DNA from: Anastatus disparis
Taxonomy: Eukaryota > Arthropoda > Insecta > Hymenoptera > Eupelmidae
Length of the DNA stretch: 64,000 nucleotides
Direction: 5' to 3'
Assembly (NCBI GenBank): GCA_017163975.1
Contig: JAFFSR010000291.1
Coordinates: forward strand, 2,175,001 to 2,239,000
Part shown: piece by piece, positions 12,049-22,838 of the stretch
Layout: each line of letters starts with the position of its first letter
Position numbering within the stretch: position 1 is the first letter of the stretch
The notes under the pieces: generated by a model
Databases searched by the model: none
Seen by the model: the letters and a program-made list of their open reading frames with translations, nothing else
Told to the model about the DNA's origin: nothing
Translations under genes and position numbers: made by a program

Positions 12049-12983
12049 GTGAAATTCAAACTGAATGAATAATTATTTATTTTTGAACGCATTTTTAAAA
12101 TTAAAATTGCTATAACTTTTGTTCTAATTGACTAAAAAATTTGAGCAATAGCTCATTCTGAAGGTTTTTGCAAACACTAACGATATACTTATAAATAAAA
12201 TAGTGAGCGAATAGTGAAAGAGCATAATTATTGGAAGAGTATATGGTCTTGATATTCTATAATTGAAAAAATTTTTTAAATTCATCTATTTTCATAAACT
12301 TAAAATCGTCATAACTTAGGTTCTAATTGATCCAAAAACTTGATCAAAGGTTTATTTTGAAGATTTTTGTTAATATCTTTATCACATTAATAAATAAAAG
12401 CATAAACGAATCGTAAAAAGCCGAAGTAGTTGAAAAAATGGCACAATGTGCCATAGTATCAATGCTTTAAAATGGAAAATATAAAAAAAACGTTCAAAAA
12501 CCTGTTTTAAAAAAAATAAGGGAAAATAGCATATTTTTAACTATGCTAAAAGTTATCATTTTTTACGTATAAAAACATAAAAATTTAAAAAAAAATTAAA
12601 TAGTTTTTGAAGAAATTTCATTTAAAAAAAATCGTTTTGTCTAATTTTTTCATTAACAACTTGAAAGTATCAACTCGCATCGCAAAACTTGGAACAGCAT
12701 TTAAAACTAGACTGTATTCTTCACATTTAAAAAAAAAAATTCGTCTCGAAAAGTAAAAAATTGATGGAGATAGAGCATTTTGAATACGGAGGTCCATTTT
12801 CATTTTTTCACTTTTCATTTTAATATTTGACACAAAATAGGCTATAGCGTCGTAGAAAAAATTTTTTCAGCTGTATTTCGGGGTCTCCACATCTTCTCTT
12901 GAGTATCAGAACACATTCACATAGTTTTCAGCCAAAAAAAATTCGATCCGTGACGGTCTGCATGAATCTGAATGGAATCAGCC
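12049..12983. repeat. Right terminal inverted repeat (~935 bp)
   Basis: Inverted copy of 8670-9598. It carries the matching TGGCACAATGTGCCA palindrome at 12439-12453. The two arms differ by scattered substitutions and short indels, so the insertion is not recent. Confidence 0.9.
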
Positions 12984-12987
12984 TTAT
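12984..12987. other. Target-site duplication TTAT, right
   Basis: Partner of 8666-8669. The following bases continue the interrupted ~140-bp array unit. Confidence 0.75.
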
Positions 12988-13110
12988 ATAAAAATTAAAG
13001 AAAAACAACCAAATAAATATAAAGAAAAATTGAATAATATTAGGATAACAAAAATGGAATTAAAGAAAAAAGGGTACTGATAAATTGAAAGAGCAAGAGA
13101 GGGCGACGGA
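12984..13110 (+). pseudogene. Coding-like tandem array, right part
   Basis: Continues the array that ends at 8669: TTATATAAAAATTAAAG, then AACCAAATAAATATAAAGAAAA, AATGGAATTAAAG and GGTACTGATAAATTGAA, in the same orientation and order as the left units. It fades into purine-rich DNA after about 13090. Confidence 0.6.
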
Positions 13111-13237
13111 GGAAGAGAGACAGCAAAACAGGGTGAGAAAGGCGTAGACATAGACATTCTTTATTCGGCCTTGAAGTACATACCCTGTCTGGCACTATTA
13201 GGTAAAATACAACTCCGTACAAAATTATTTATAAATA

Positions 13238-13570
13238 TTGGGCCAAAAAAAATATATAACCCAAGAAAATATAAAAATCTAAAAAATATTAGGCTTAAAA
13301 AAATATGAGGCCCAAAGGAAATAGAAAGCCCAAAAAAAAATCGAACAATTTTGGGCCTAAAAAAATATAGGACCAAAAAAAATAAGGCCTAGAAGAATAT
13401 GGGAACCAAAAAATTATTGGGCCCAAAAAAATAAGACTTAAAAGAATATAGAGCCCAAGAAACTATAGGAATAAAAAAGAGGAGGGCCGAAAATGGGCAT
13501 TGAATAAAAATATAGGGCCCAAAAATGGGCATTGAATAAAAATATAGGGCTTAAAATAATATAAGGCCCG
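13238..13570. repeat. GGGCCCAAAAAAATATA-type minisatellite
   Basis: About a dozen degenerate copies of a 20-30 bp unit built on GGGCCCAAAAAAATATAG. Near the right end a 32-bp unit containing AAAATGGGCATTGAATAAA is repeated twice (about 13489-13551). All open frames across it are repeat artefacts. Confidence 0.8.
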
Positions 13571-14014
13571 AAAAAAAAGAGACGAAGACGAAGAGGCATA
13601 GACAGAGAGACGAAGAGACGAAAACGGAGAGGCAAAGACAAAGAGACAAAGACGAAGAAACGGAGTCGTAGGAATGGAGATGGACAGACATAGACGGAGG
13701 GACTAAGAGACAGAGATGGAAAGGTAGAGACGGAGAGACAGAGACGGAGAGGCAGAGGCGAAGAGACATAGACCTAGGGACGGAGATAGAGAGACGAAGA
13801 GATGGAGACGAAGAGACGGAGATAGAGAAACGGAGACAAAGAAACAGAGACGGAGAGACGGAGTAACGGAGATGGAGAGACGAAGACAAAGAGACGGAGT
13901 AACGGAGATGGAGAGACGAAGACAAAGAGACGGAGATGGAGAGGCAAATGTCATGTATCTGTATGTGCGTATGTGTATATGTGTATGTTACATGTATGTG
14001 TAAAAATGTACATG

Positions 14015-14049
<35 letters not shown>

Positions 14050-14110
14050 CAATTATGCAAAAGATATTCTCGGGAGGAAAAAGTTTTAATTATTCACTTT
14101 AATATAATTG
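13571..14110. repeat. Purine-tract composite repeat, copy 1
   Basis: A GAGACGGAGA-type purine minisatellite (13571-13945) is followed by a TATGTGTATGTG stretch, a (TA)n tract (about 14019-14047) and the marker GACAATTATGCAAAAGAT (14048-14065). Serine/leucine-rich frames on the minus strand (for example 13551-14060) only reflect the tract. Confidence 0.8.
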
Positions 14111-14415
14111 TAATTACAGACAGACGGAGACGGAGAGACAGAGACGGAGAAAAGCAAACGGAGAGACGGCGACAGAGAGATGGAGACGGAAAGACGGAGT
14201 CGGAGAAACGGAAACGGAGATGGAAAGATGGAGACGGAGACGGGGACGGAGTGACGGATATTGTGTATGTGTGTATGTTTATAGATATGTGTATATGTTT
14301 GTATGTATGTGTATGTTAAAGGCGCACGTGTGTATGTGTATGTACGTATGTGACAATAATGCAAAAGATCCTCACGTAAGGAAAAAAAGTCTTAATTCTT
14401 CAGGTTAATATAATA
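14111..14415. repeat. Purine-tract composite repeat, copy 2
   Basis: Same order as copy 1 but shorter: GAGACGGAGA tract (14112-14258), TGTGTATG stretch, marker GACAATAATGCAAAAGAT and a TTAATATAAT tail. Shows a block duplication rather than independent growth of two microsatellites. Confidence 0.7.
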
Positions 14416-15029
14416 ATAGTAATAAGAAGATTATTAGTAAAACTACTCAATGCTATTGTATATGTTAAATCAATAATCAATAGTTTTTCTAAGGATTAAA
14501 GCAATAATTTTCGAATTTTTTTAGTCTTAAATTTAAATTTCAAATTATTTTGTGATGGTTGAGATGTAATTGAGGTGGTGTAATAAGGTATAAAATTCAT
14601 ATCACTGACATTGCAGTTTTCTGAATTTTTAATCTTTATTTTAAAAAATTCCGAAATATCAACATTGTGCTTTTTATTAATTAAAATAAAAAAACTGTAA
14701 TGAAGAGATATTTAAAAAAAATTTTAATCAAGGTAGCTGCAGCGTTGGATGTCGTACCGAGCAGGGGCTCCAACAAAAAGAACAAAATAAATTTTTTTTT
14801 TTAAATAAATTTTATAAATAATGTTTTTAATCAATTACTATATATTCATAATTTGTATTATATTTAATTATTTGGCGACAAATATTTATAAGTAACGCCT
14901 AATAGCGTTCCAATCGTATCAATTTTGCTCAATTATTTAATAACTTTTTATTTCATTGTTAACATAGTATATTTTCAACTAATTCAAATTCGTAACAGAA
15001 AAATCTAAAATTTTATTTTTGGTTAGATA
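14416..15029. other. AT-rich spacer, nothing recognised
   Basis: No supported gene or shared repeat. Confidence 0.6.
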
Positions 15030-15504
15030 AATAGATATTTTATTTATTTGTAATAGTTTACAGAAAGTGTGTAACCAAACAAAAATATAATATTTAATAC
15101 ATAATAAGATACAGAAATAAGATAATGTAATTATTGCACTTATGATATCACAGTCGATTTCCTAAAACTAATAATACTACAAAAGTAAGTCACTATTCAG
15201 AGTGATATCACAGATCATTACAATAATAAAATACACACACAATTATCAATAAAATAACAATGAACAAATATGTCGAATTAATATCTATCAGTCAAACTAG
15301 TAAAAGCAAAACCAAAAATAAAATATAATAAAATCAAACGAGTCAAATAGTCAAAGATAATAAAAAAAATAATGCATTCACTCTCAACCATGCGCTCATC
15401 ATCCATGCTATAAATACAAGCACACCTTAAATCTATATACGGGACTACACATGATAATAAATTAACATAAAGGGACTATAAATATAACATAAAGAGAATA
15501 TCCG

Positions 15505-18232
15505 TTACTCAAGGTCAAGTAGGTACCCCCTCACTGCCGTCTTGAACCTGCTGGTAGATGGAAGATACTTAATTTCAGCAGGTAGGGAGTTCCAAAAATG
15601 CACACCTTGAACTTGGAAGGAATTTCTTCCAGTCTCAGTGCGCATAAAGGGCACCGCAAGATCCTTAGTCTCTCCCCTAGTAGCCACCCTAGGTACACAT
15701 CTAGTGAAGCGACTCACTAGATGCTCCGGAGTATTCATGCGCACGATTTTGTACATAAGCACAGCCAAAAAATACTGTCTCCTCGAAGCAATGCGCAGTC
15801 AACCCAACGCGGTTCTATAAGGAGAGACATGATCACCCATTCTCGAACCCATTACATATCTCACACATGAATTTTGTAATCTCTGTATTCGTCTTCTCAA
15901 CTCCTGAGAAGCATCGAGCAGAACTACCGAACAATAGTCAAGATGTGGAAACAGCAGGGCGGTTGCGAACTGTTTACGCAGAGTCTCCGTGGTGTACCGA
16001 CGGAAAAACCGCAAGGCATACAAAACTCTATTGAACTTTTTTGTAATAATATCAACGTGCGGTATCCATGAAAGTTTAGGGTCAAGCACAACACCAAGAC
16101 TCGTCACGGAGTCAGAGAAAGGTATACTAATGCCTCCCTCAAGATCAATCGTACGTAACCCATCAGCATAAAAAGAATTTACAAAACGACTATTGCCAAA
16201 GACGATTGCCTTGGTTTTATTAGAATTCAAAGTGGGAGAGACACCAGCAGCCCACTCCGACACCGCTTTGGCCGCCCTCTGTAGAGTGAGAATACCTTCT
16301 TCCACATTCTCGCGAGGCACCTGCGTGTAAATTTGCAGGTCGTCTGCATAGAGTAGGTGCCCGACGCAACCAGAGTCAAGAGCGTCACGTACGTCATTAA
16401 TGCAAAGACAAAACAACAGAGGCCCCAGTACCGAACCCTGTGGAACTCCAAGGTTGGTTGTCAGCCAACTCGATTTCTCGTTTAAATGCGTGGAAACCAT
16501 TTGTTTCCTTCCTGAAATATAGGAGTTGATCCACAAGAGAGCAGCCCTAGAAAGCCCCATCGATCTAAGCCTAGTAAGTAACTTGAAGGGAGAGATCGTG
16601 TCGAATGCCTTACTGAAGTCAAAAAGTAAAAGTAACGTGACGAGTTTTTTGTCTAGACCCGATCTTATGTCATCAGTTAATTGCTTAAGTGCTTTCTGAA
16701 GGCAGTCTGCATTGGGTCAAGTATTTTATTAGCAGTAATGTACTCCTGCAATTGGTCATGGGCGATCTTCTCAAGTACCTTTGAAAGAAAACATAGAATA
16801 GCAATAGGCCTAAAGTCTTTAGGCGATTTGGGTGCAGAGCACTTCTTAAATGGCACAATACGTGCCTGTTTCCAAAGGCCAGGGAAAACCCCCCGCGCAA
16901 AAGAGGAACTGAACAGAGTCACAAGATGTTCACCAATAAATGGTAATGCTTTAAGTATCACACTTTGCGGGATGCCGTCCTCCCCACGAGCCTGCGATGA
17001 GAAGTGAGAAACTGCAAGAATAACATCGTTAATATTAATTGATTTAAAAGCGAAACCATTTTCGCTGCATTCAGAAAGAAACTTCTTGCGTTCCTCACCA
17101 TCATCATGTTGTGAAACAGACACCCCAGCAAAGTGCGCATTAAACTCATCTGGAGCAAATCCATTCAGATCCCTTTGGGGTTCGGATAAGAGTCCCAGCT
17201 CTCTCAACTCCTTCCAGACATTACCACTTGCTCGTCCAACGCCTTACGTAAAATTAAAAATTCTGAAAAATATTTACTGTCGTTTGTCCGTTTGTATCGC
17301 CTATATGTGGCATCCCTCCTGCGCTGCATCTGTGACAACTCTCCATCCATCCATGGTGGCTTCTTTTTCGTACATTTAAATATTTTTACTGGTACTAAAT
17401 TTTCAATAGCAGCAGTGAGATTATCACAAATGCAGTCAAGTGCAGACTCAGGATCCACTATATCAGTTGTCAATTTGGACCAATCATAGCTGGCCAATTT
17501 CTCCAATAATAATTTTTCACTAATGTTTTTATAATTTCTATACTTAATTGGTTCTTGCGCTAAACTGCTAGCATTGTAGGCTATAGAAACTTCAATTAAA
17601 TTGTGCCGACTATGAAAGTTCGCAGGTACGTTACGTGCGTCTAGTATAGTGTCATTGTCATCTACAAAAATCAGGTCTATCCATGTGCGAGACGATAGAG
17701 TTATATGCGTGGCACCGTGCTGGACCAACTGAAGCGAAAGCTCAGTGGACAGTTTACTAAGAAACTTCGCATCACTGCTTTCTCGCAGGAGATCGGCATT
17801 CAGATCTCCCATTATAATCTTAAATGAAAAATCGGGAGTCAAACTGACTAACGTATCAATTGGATCAGAATCTTTTGTAAAGGAAATGACAGGAGGACGG
17901 TAAATGACGGAAACCAACACAGATTCAGAGTTGCCATTTGCTTTAACAGGACAAAAAATATATTCAGGCACTTCAGGCTTACTACTGGCAGTTATAGTTG
18001 TGGTATTCGAAAAAGCTAATATCTCACATTTCAAACTATCTTTGACGTAAAGGGCAACCCCTCCTCCATGAAGGTTTCTATCCTGTCTAAAAATTTTATA
18101 CCCCTTAACCTGAATGACGTCATCCGAGACAGTCGGACCCAGCCAGGTCTCAGCCACTCCAAACAGGTCATAAAAATCGTCGTCACATAGAAGCTCACGC
18201 ACCTGTCCAATGTGAGCCCTTAAAGAAGTCAC
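15505..18232 (-). pseudogene. LINE ORF2: endonuclease, reverse transcriptase, C-terminal domain
   Basis: Spans several frames. The endonuclease part (17204-18232) has VAETWLG, HGGGVALYVKD, VIYRPP, MGDLNADLL and RTWIDLIFVD. The usual SDH-type end is FHSRHNLIEV, so the Asp before His is replaced by Arg. The reverse transcriptase N-part (16677-17207) has LWKQARIVPFKK and DFRPIAILCFLSKVLEK. A deletion and frameshift at about 16675-16690 removes the GHSTQTA-type stretch after FRK. The catalytic part resumes with FDFSKAFD (about 16600-16620) and in 15799-16560 with LGVPQGSVLGPLLF and YADDLQIY. The C-terminus (15505-15768) has RNSFQVQGVHFWNSLP. A further frameshift lies near 17205. It would nick target DNA and prime reverse transcription; this copy cannot make a full protein. 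Confidence 0.85.
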
Positions 18233-18298
18233 ATTTAAAAAGCCCGCTCACAGTGCACCCCTTCTCCCTTTTCGACTCACCGAGGAGATCTGGCTTAG

Positions 18299-20080
18299 TC
18301 ATTGGGGAACGAGTTCATTATTATTTAACTTACTTTTAATAACAGGACATTCATCATTGGGAGCTATCTTAACAACATTGTCAACCTTATTTAAACATCC
18401 ACTAATCACACAAGATTTGTCAGCAATAAAATTTTTGTCTACAATAACATTATTTGAACTAGTTGAAATTTGATCTATAGCATCTTTAGTAGCAAATGTG
18501 TATGCTCTCTCCCCTCTCGCCCGTCTTGCCAGAAATCTGCCACTTCTATGCCAAATAAATTTAATACCTTTAACCTTAGCATAATTCTTTAGATCTTTGA
18601 AATTTTTATATGTATCTTTTTGAAGGTATTCATTAATAAAAACCTTATAATGGTTTTTTATGACAGACAGACTGGCAAAACGAGAAAGATCAATGTCTTC
18701 CGTTGAAAAACTAGTGATTTTTCTTTTTTCATTTAATATTTTTTGAACCAGACTGGCCTCGGAGAGTCTGACTAGCAGCGAGTGAGGACCCCCCGGACCG
18801 TCCCTGATCACGCCGCTTCTAGATACAGACGATGTTAAACGCACAACCGACAAAATGTGTGACTGCATTAAGTCCGGAAATATGGTACCAAGGGCAGCAC
18901 AAACATAATCCTCCTGTCGAACATTAGCCGCTAAGCAGTCCAGTCCACTGGAGATCACCAATGAGCCACCCTCGATACCACAATTTTGTGTGTTTTAATG
19001 ATTATCCTTTGCTATTTCTGTATTTATAATTTGTGTGTTGGCGTCTGCTGTTTCCTTTAAATTCGTGTCAGTGTGTGAGACATTTTCACGCTCTTCTACA
19101 CGCTCCTGCACACTGAGATCAGAGACGGTCTGCACCACGCATGCCAACCCCACTCCAAGTTCTGAAAAATTCTTGTTCACTCCATTAAATTCAGCTTGTA
19201 TAGCAGATTGAAGGCTATTAATTTTCGAATTTAAATTTAAATCAGTCTTATCATACTTTTCAATTAGAGTGGACAATTTATTTTCCAAACTGCTGACTAT
19301 CCCCCTTAATTTAATATTTTCATCAAGCAGCCTTGCCTGCATTACCTCAAAATTTTCTATTACTTTGTCCTGATTGCTAAGTTTATCTAAGATGCCTCGC
19401 AAGCCATCATCAATACCCATTATACTGCTCTCAACACTCCGTATTCGATCGAAAGCGCCTAAAACTGAGTCAAGCTTACGAGACAAATTTCCTTCAATTT
19501 CAGACAAAGCAGCTTGAGAAATGGAGATGTCATTATTATTCAATTTTGCATCGTTGTTTGTTAAATTTTTTGTTTTATCATTTTTAATATTGGCAGCGGG
19601 GGCAGCATGCGCAGCGCCACCTTTACTATGCGCCGGTTGAATTAAATTATTATTATTTAAAATGTTACTTAAGCTAATCTTCTTATTTTTCGTCGCGCCA
19701 CCAGCCTTCTGAAGTTCCTTGGTTGTTGATTGCCCCTGTATGACGATAACCGGTGGTACTTGCGTGTCAGTTCTCGATGGAGTCGATGGGCTTAGGGGCG
19801 ACTTCTTCGCTACCTTACCGACATCGAGTAGTTGGCTATTATTAATGCTAGCATCGCGAGCATGTGAACTGGAGGGGGTGCCTCTCTCATTCTTTGTCTT
19901 CACACATTTGTTGCAGGTATAGTGGTAACCTGTGCCTACTAATTGTATGCGTGTCATACATTTAGCATGACAGCGCTGACGACAAGTCGAGCAATTATAC
20001 AGTCTCTTTGTTCCACATATGTCAGATGACGGCTGCTTACATATGGCACATCGATTCATGATAGCGACCTCTTGCGGCAA
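18299..20080 (-). pseudogene. LINE ORF1: PHD finger, coiled coil, FP/RRM-like domain; one stop
   Basis: One frame of 594 codons interrupted by a single TAA at 18995-18997. Near the N-terminus Cys/His pairs form a PHD-like zinc finger: CAICKQ, CSTCRQRCHAKC and YTCNKC, starting about residue 11. The middle is Asn/Lys-rich and then helical with heptad-like spacing (coiled coil, about residues 190-320). After the stop the frame continues with a segment containing VFINEYLQKDTYKNF and GIKFIWHRSGRFLARR, as in the baculoviral FP-like/RRM-like domain found in many LINE ORF1 proteins. ORF1 proteins bind element RNA and assemble the RNP. The first Met (20080) or MNRCAICK eight codons on is the likely start. 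Confidence 0.8.
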
Positions 20081-20390
20081 ATTTGAAAAATTTCGTCACT
20101 TGGCGTGTTCTAAAAACCACCAGATACTGCCTTCCCTCCAAAAACAGTCAATTTGTCACTAACCTCAAAAAAGCCCACCGGTCCAGAAAAACTCACATCA
20201 GCAAAGCAAGGACAGCATCACTGCTCACAATCTTGAAACAGATACCGTCTTGCATTAAGGCGCCTGCAAGTATCCTGAAACAAAAACGCCCGAAGGCAGC
20301 TTGCGGCAGAAAAAAGTCAAAAAAGTACAGAGCGTCCCAAAGTACGTCTGGCGCTACTTACGTGTTCCAAAGCACGTTGGTTCATAAGAA

Positions 20391-21219
20391 TTGATAATTT
20401 TATTACGAAGTTATAAGCATAAATGCTGTTTTTTTCCATAAAAGCCCATGTTAAATTTTTTAATTTCTGTAATTTTTTTTCTCTTTGATTTGGTCGCATA
20501 CCTTATATTTTCAAAACTTTTTTGAAAAGCTTGTAATTCATACTTCACTTAACATTTTTTTACTTAATATTTCATCATTTTATTAAAATACGCTAAAGCT
20601 ACCTTAAGAGTCAAAAATTTGAATAACTCATGTCGGTATTTCATATTCTCTTGATGAAAGATTAATATTCTCATCAAATTTGATTTTGTATTATAATCTA
20701 GTAATAATGTGTGACTTTGTGTTATGTTTATCTAAGATTTATTTGAAGTACATTGTTTTATGAATCTCTTTTCTTTATTTAATTCATCTTCACATTTTCG
20801 TTCATATTGATTAATTGCATTAATACTTAAAGTACAACTATAGTCAAATTTATTTTAAGAATTATAAGTCAAAGCGAATGTTTAGTTTCAATTGATGATT
20901 CGAGCTATCTTCGTTTTATTTCTGCACTTAGATTCAATATTTAAGTTATTAGTTGAAATTCTGTTTATTAATATTACTGTTCTTTTTTTACAAATTTATT
21001 ATTTTTTTTATATATACATCAAAGCTCATAGCAAAAATTGATTTTTAATTATTTAAGTACATGAGTAACAAAGCCAGTTATAACATTATAACATTAGAAG
21101 ATCAATTTTTTAGTAATGTATCTTTGACATAAATAAAAATATTTTTGTGATAACTTATAATAAGTACATGTTTATAGAAATATATAAGTTAATTTAAAAA
21201 TTAGTACAAATAATAAATC
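20391..21219. other. AT-rich spacer, nothing recognised
   Basis: No supported gene; the short frame at 20317-20499 (minus) overlaps the LINE leader and is not called. Confidence 0.6.
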
Positions 21220-21606
21220 TTAAGAGGAGGTCACGTATCTCTGTCCTTTTCTAGTCGAAAAATTAAGTTTTTTACAGAAAGTAATAACTTAAGCAAAAAA
21301 TGAATAGAAAGCCGCATCTCGTATAAAAAGGCAATATTTTCTTTGATAAGAAAGAATTAATTTTATTGCTTAGTTTTCAAGAAAACCTTGAAAAACTTAA
21401 ATCATAGAGGTTAGGGTGGACAATTTGGTTTTTCAAGATTTCTTTGAGAACGAAGCAATAAAGTTAATTTTTTCTTATCAGAGAAAATATTGCTTTTTTT
21501 GATACGAGATGCGGCTTTTTCTTCATTTTTTGCTAAAGTTATTAGTTCCTGTAAAAAACTCAATTCTTTGATTAGAAAAGGACAGAGTTACGTGATCTCC
21601 TCTTAA
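21220..21606. mobile_element. TTAA-flanked MITE, family Y, copy Y1
   Basis: 387 bp, almost wholly an inverted repeat. Termini read TTAAGAGGAGGTCACGTATC and, from the other end, TTAAGAGGAGATCACGTAAC. Stem blocks include GTCCTTTTCTA, GCCGCATCTCGTA, TAAGAAAGAATTAATTTTATTGCTT and TTTTCAAGAAAACCTTGAAAAACTTAA on the left, with mirrored copies on the right. TTAA at both edges fits a piggyBac- or Kolobok-type target site. No coding capacity. Confidence 0.85.
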
Positions 21607-21644
21607 ATGCTAAAAAAAAGCTGTTTCAAATTTTGCATTAAATA

Positions 21645-21692
21645 TTCTATTTTACTACGTTTTTTTACTACGTTTTTATTAACTCGCTTTGG

Positions 21693-21727
<35 letters not shown>

Positions 21728-22565
21728 TCGGTACGAATTTTGCAACCGATTGTAAACTAACTTCCTGATGAGCTAGAGACTTGAAATTTTAAATATAGCT
21801 CGGAACTGGATGACAATGCAATATTATAAAAAAAATATATATATCTACCGAACAATATATTAATATATTCAATCATATACGGAGATGTTGGCAAAATTGA
21901 AGATTTGAAGATTTTATATATAGATACACTTTTAACATTAGTGTCTAAACATCTTCGAAAATTTTAAAAATCTTCTTTTGATATATTAATATATTAATAT
22001 ATCAAATATATTAATATATTAATATATTCAATATTATATTTTTGCATGCATTGTTGGATAATATAATTAAATATATATTCCCACCGAAAAATATATTAAT
22101 ACAATTATATACGGAGATATTGGAAAAATTGAAATTTTGAAGATTTTATATATAGATATACTTTTAACATTAGTGTCTAACCATCTTCGAAAATTTTTAA
22201 AATTCTTTAACTTCTCATATTGCAATTAGACATAAATTACAGCATTTTGTATTGTACATATAAAATTTGAGACTGTATTTTATTCATTTTATGGTCTATC
22301 AATGCATAAAACAATAAATTTTGGTTGAATTTCTAATAGCGTCATTATCGTCAAAATGGCGGGAAACTCAGCATGCGATTACGTGTTCTCTAAAAAAAAT
22401 AGATGAAACACGTTTTAGTCCCTTGATAACAATATATATGCTATATAATATGCACTGTTGGACAACACGATAAAATTTATATATATATATATATATATTA
22501 ATATATTTAGAGGGATATACTCATGAAATTAAGTTTTTTAATTAATTGAACTAAAAAGTATAAAA
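21645..22565. repeat. TGTC-microsatellite-containing dispersed repeat
   Basis: Begins with TTTTACTACGTTTTT (twice), then (TGTC)n at 21693-21727, then GGTACGAATTTTGCAACCGATTGTAAACTAACTT-like sequence. The ACTACGTTTTTAT motif recurs at 22600 and inverted at 22795, so this block and the hairpin that follows may be one element. Inside, a ~237-bp tandem duplication is visible: about 21846-21975 and 22083-22210 share ATATACGGAGATNTTGG, AACATTAGTGTCTAANCATC and TTCGAAAATTTT. Confidence 0.6.
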
Positions 22566-22838
22566 TAATATTAAAAATAAAAAAAAAAACTTTTTAATGT
22601 ACTACGTTTTTATAATGAACCAAAAAGTATAAAATAATGTGTAATGAAATGAAAAGTGAATAATGATTTGAAATAAAAAAACGTGGGGCGCATACAATAC
22701 ATAATAATAAACATGCGCCCCACGTTTTTTTATTTCAAATCATTATTCACTTTTCATTTCATTACACATTATTTTATACTTTTTGGTTCATTATAAAAAC
22801 GTAGTACATTAAAAAGTTTTTTTTTTATTTTTAATATT
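22566..22838. repeat. Near-perfect hairpin, ~126-bp arms, 19-nt loop
   Basis: Left arm 22566-22693 and right arm 22713-22838 are reverse complements along their whole length; the only difference I find is an A/T run of 11 versus 10. The GC-rich tip is CGTGGGGCGCAT / ATGCGCCCCACG around the loop ACAATACATAATAATAAAC. The outer ends read AATATTAAAAAT. No coding frame. If transcribed it would form a long perfect double-stranded stem. Confidence 0.95.

Larger units (their letters stand above)
8670..12983 (-). mobile_element. 4.3-kb DNA transposon with ~930-bp terminal inverted repeats
   Basis: Left arm (8670-9598) and right arm (12049-12983) are inverted copies. Both termini read GGCTGATTTCATTCA or GGCTGATTCCATTCA inward, and both arms keep the same order of blocks to an AGTTTGAATTTA junction. 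The element is flanked by TTAT on both sides. The host array unit is cut into 58 bp on the left and 90 bp on the right; together, minus the 4-bp duplication, they make 144 bp, which matches the ~140-bp array period and confirms the boundaries. The interior holds one decayed minus-strand transposase gene. The 4-bp target duplication and DDD/E motifs would suit a Sola-type element, which is inference. Confidence 0.88.
15030..20390 (-). mobile_element. Near-full-length LINE with PHD-finger ORF1 (element L1)
   Basis: Minus-strand non-LTR retrotransposon: GC-richer 5' leader (about 20081-20390), ORF1 (20080-18299), ORF2 with endonuclease, reverse transcriptase and C-terminal domain (18232-15505), then an AT-rich 3' tail to about 15030 ending in AAATAAATAAAATA-type sequence. 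An ORF1 with PHD finger plus FP/RRM-like domain and an ORF2 with apurinic-type endonuclease and YADD reverse transcriptase fits the Jockey/CR1-group LINEs. Clade is uncertain. Both ORFs are broken. Exact ends and target duplication were not resolved. Confidence 0.85.

Noticed and set aside
13438..14060. Ser/Leu/Arg-rich frames up to 169 codons (minus)
   Set aside because: Pure translation of GAGACGGA-type repeats; no domain or start context.
20083..20394. 103-codon plus-strand frame
   Set aside because: Antisense to the LINE 5' leader; composition follows the leader.
21693..21727. CRISPR-like repetition
   Set aside because: Simple (TGTC)n microsatellite without spacers.
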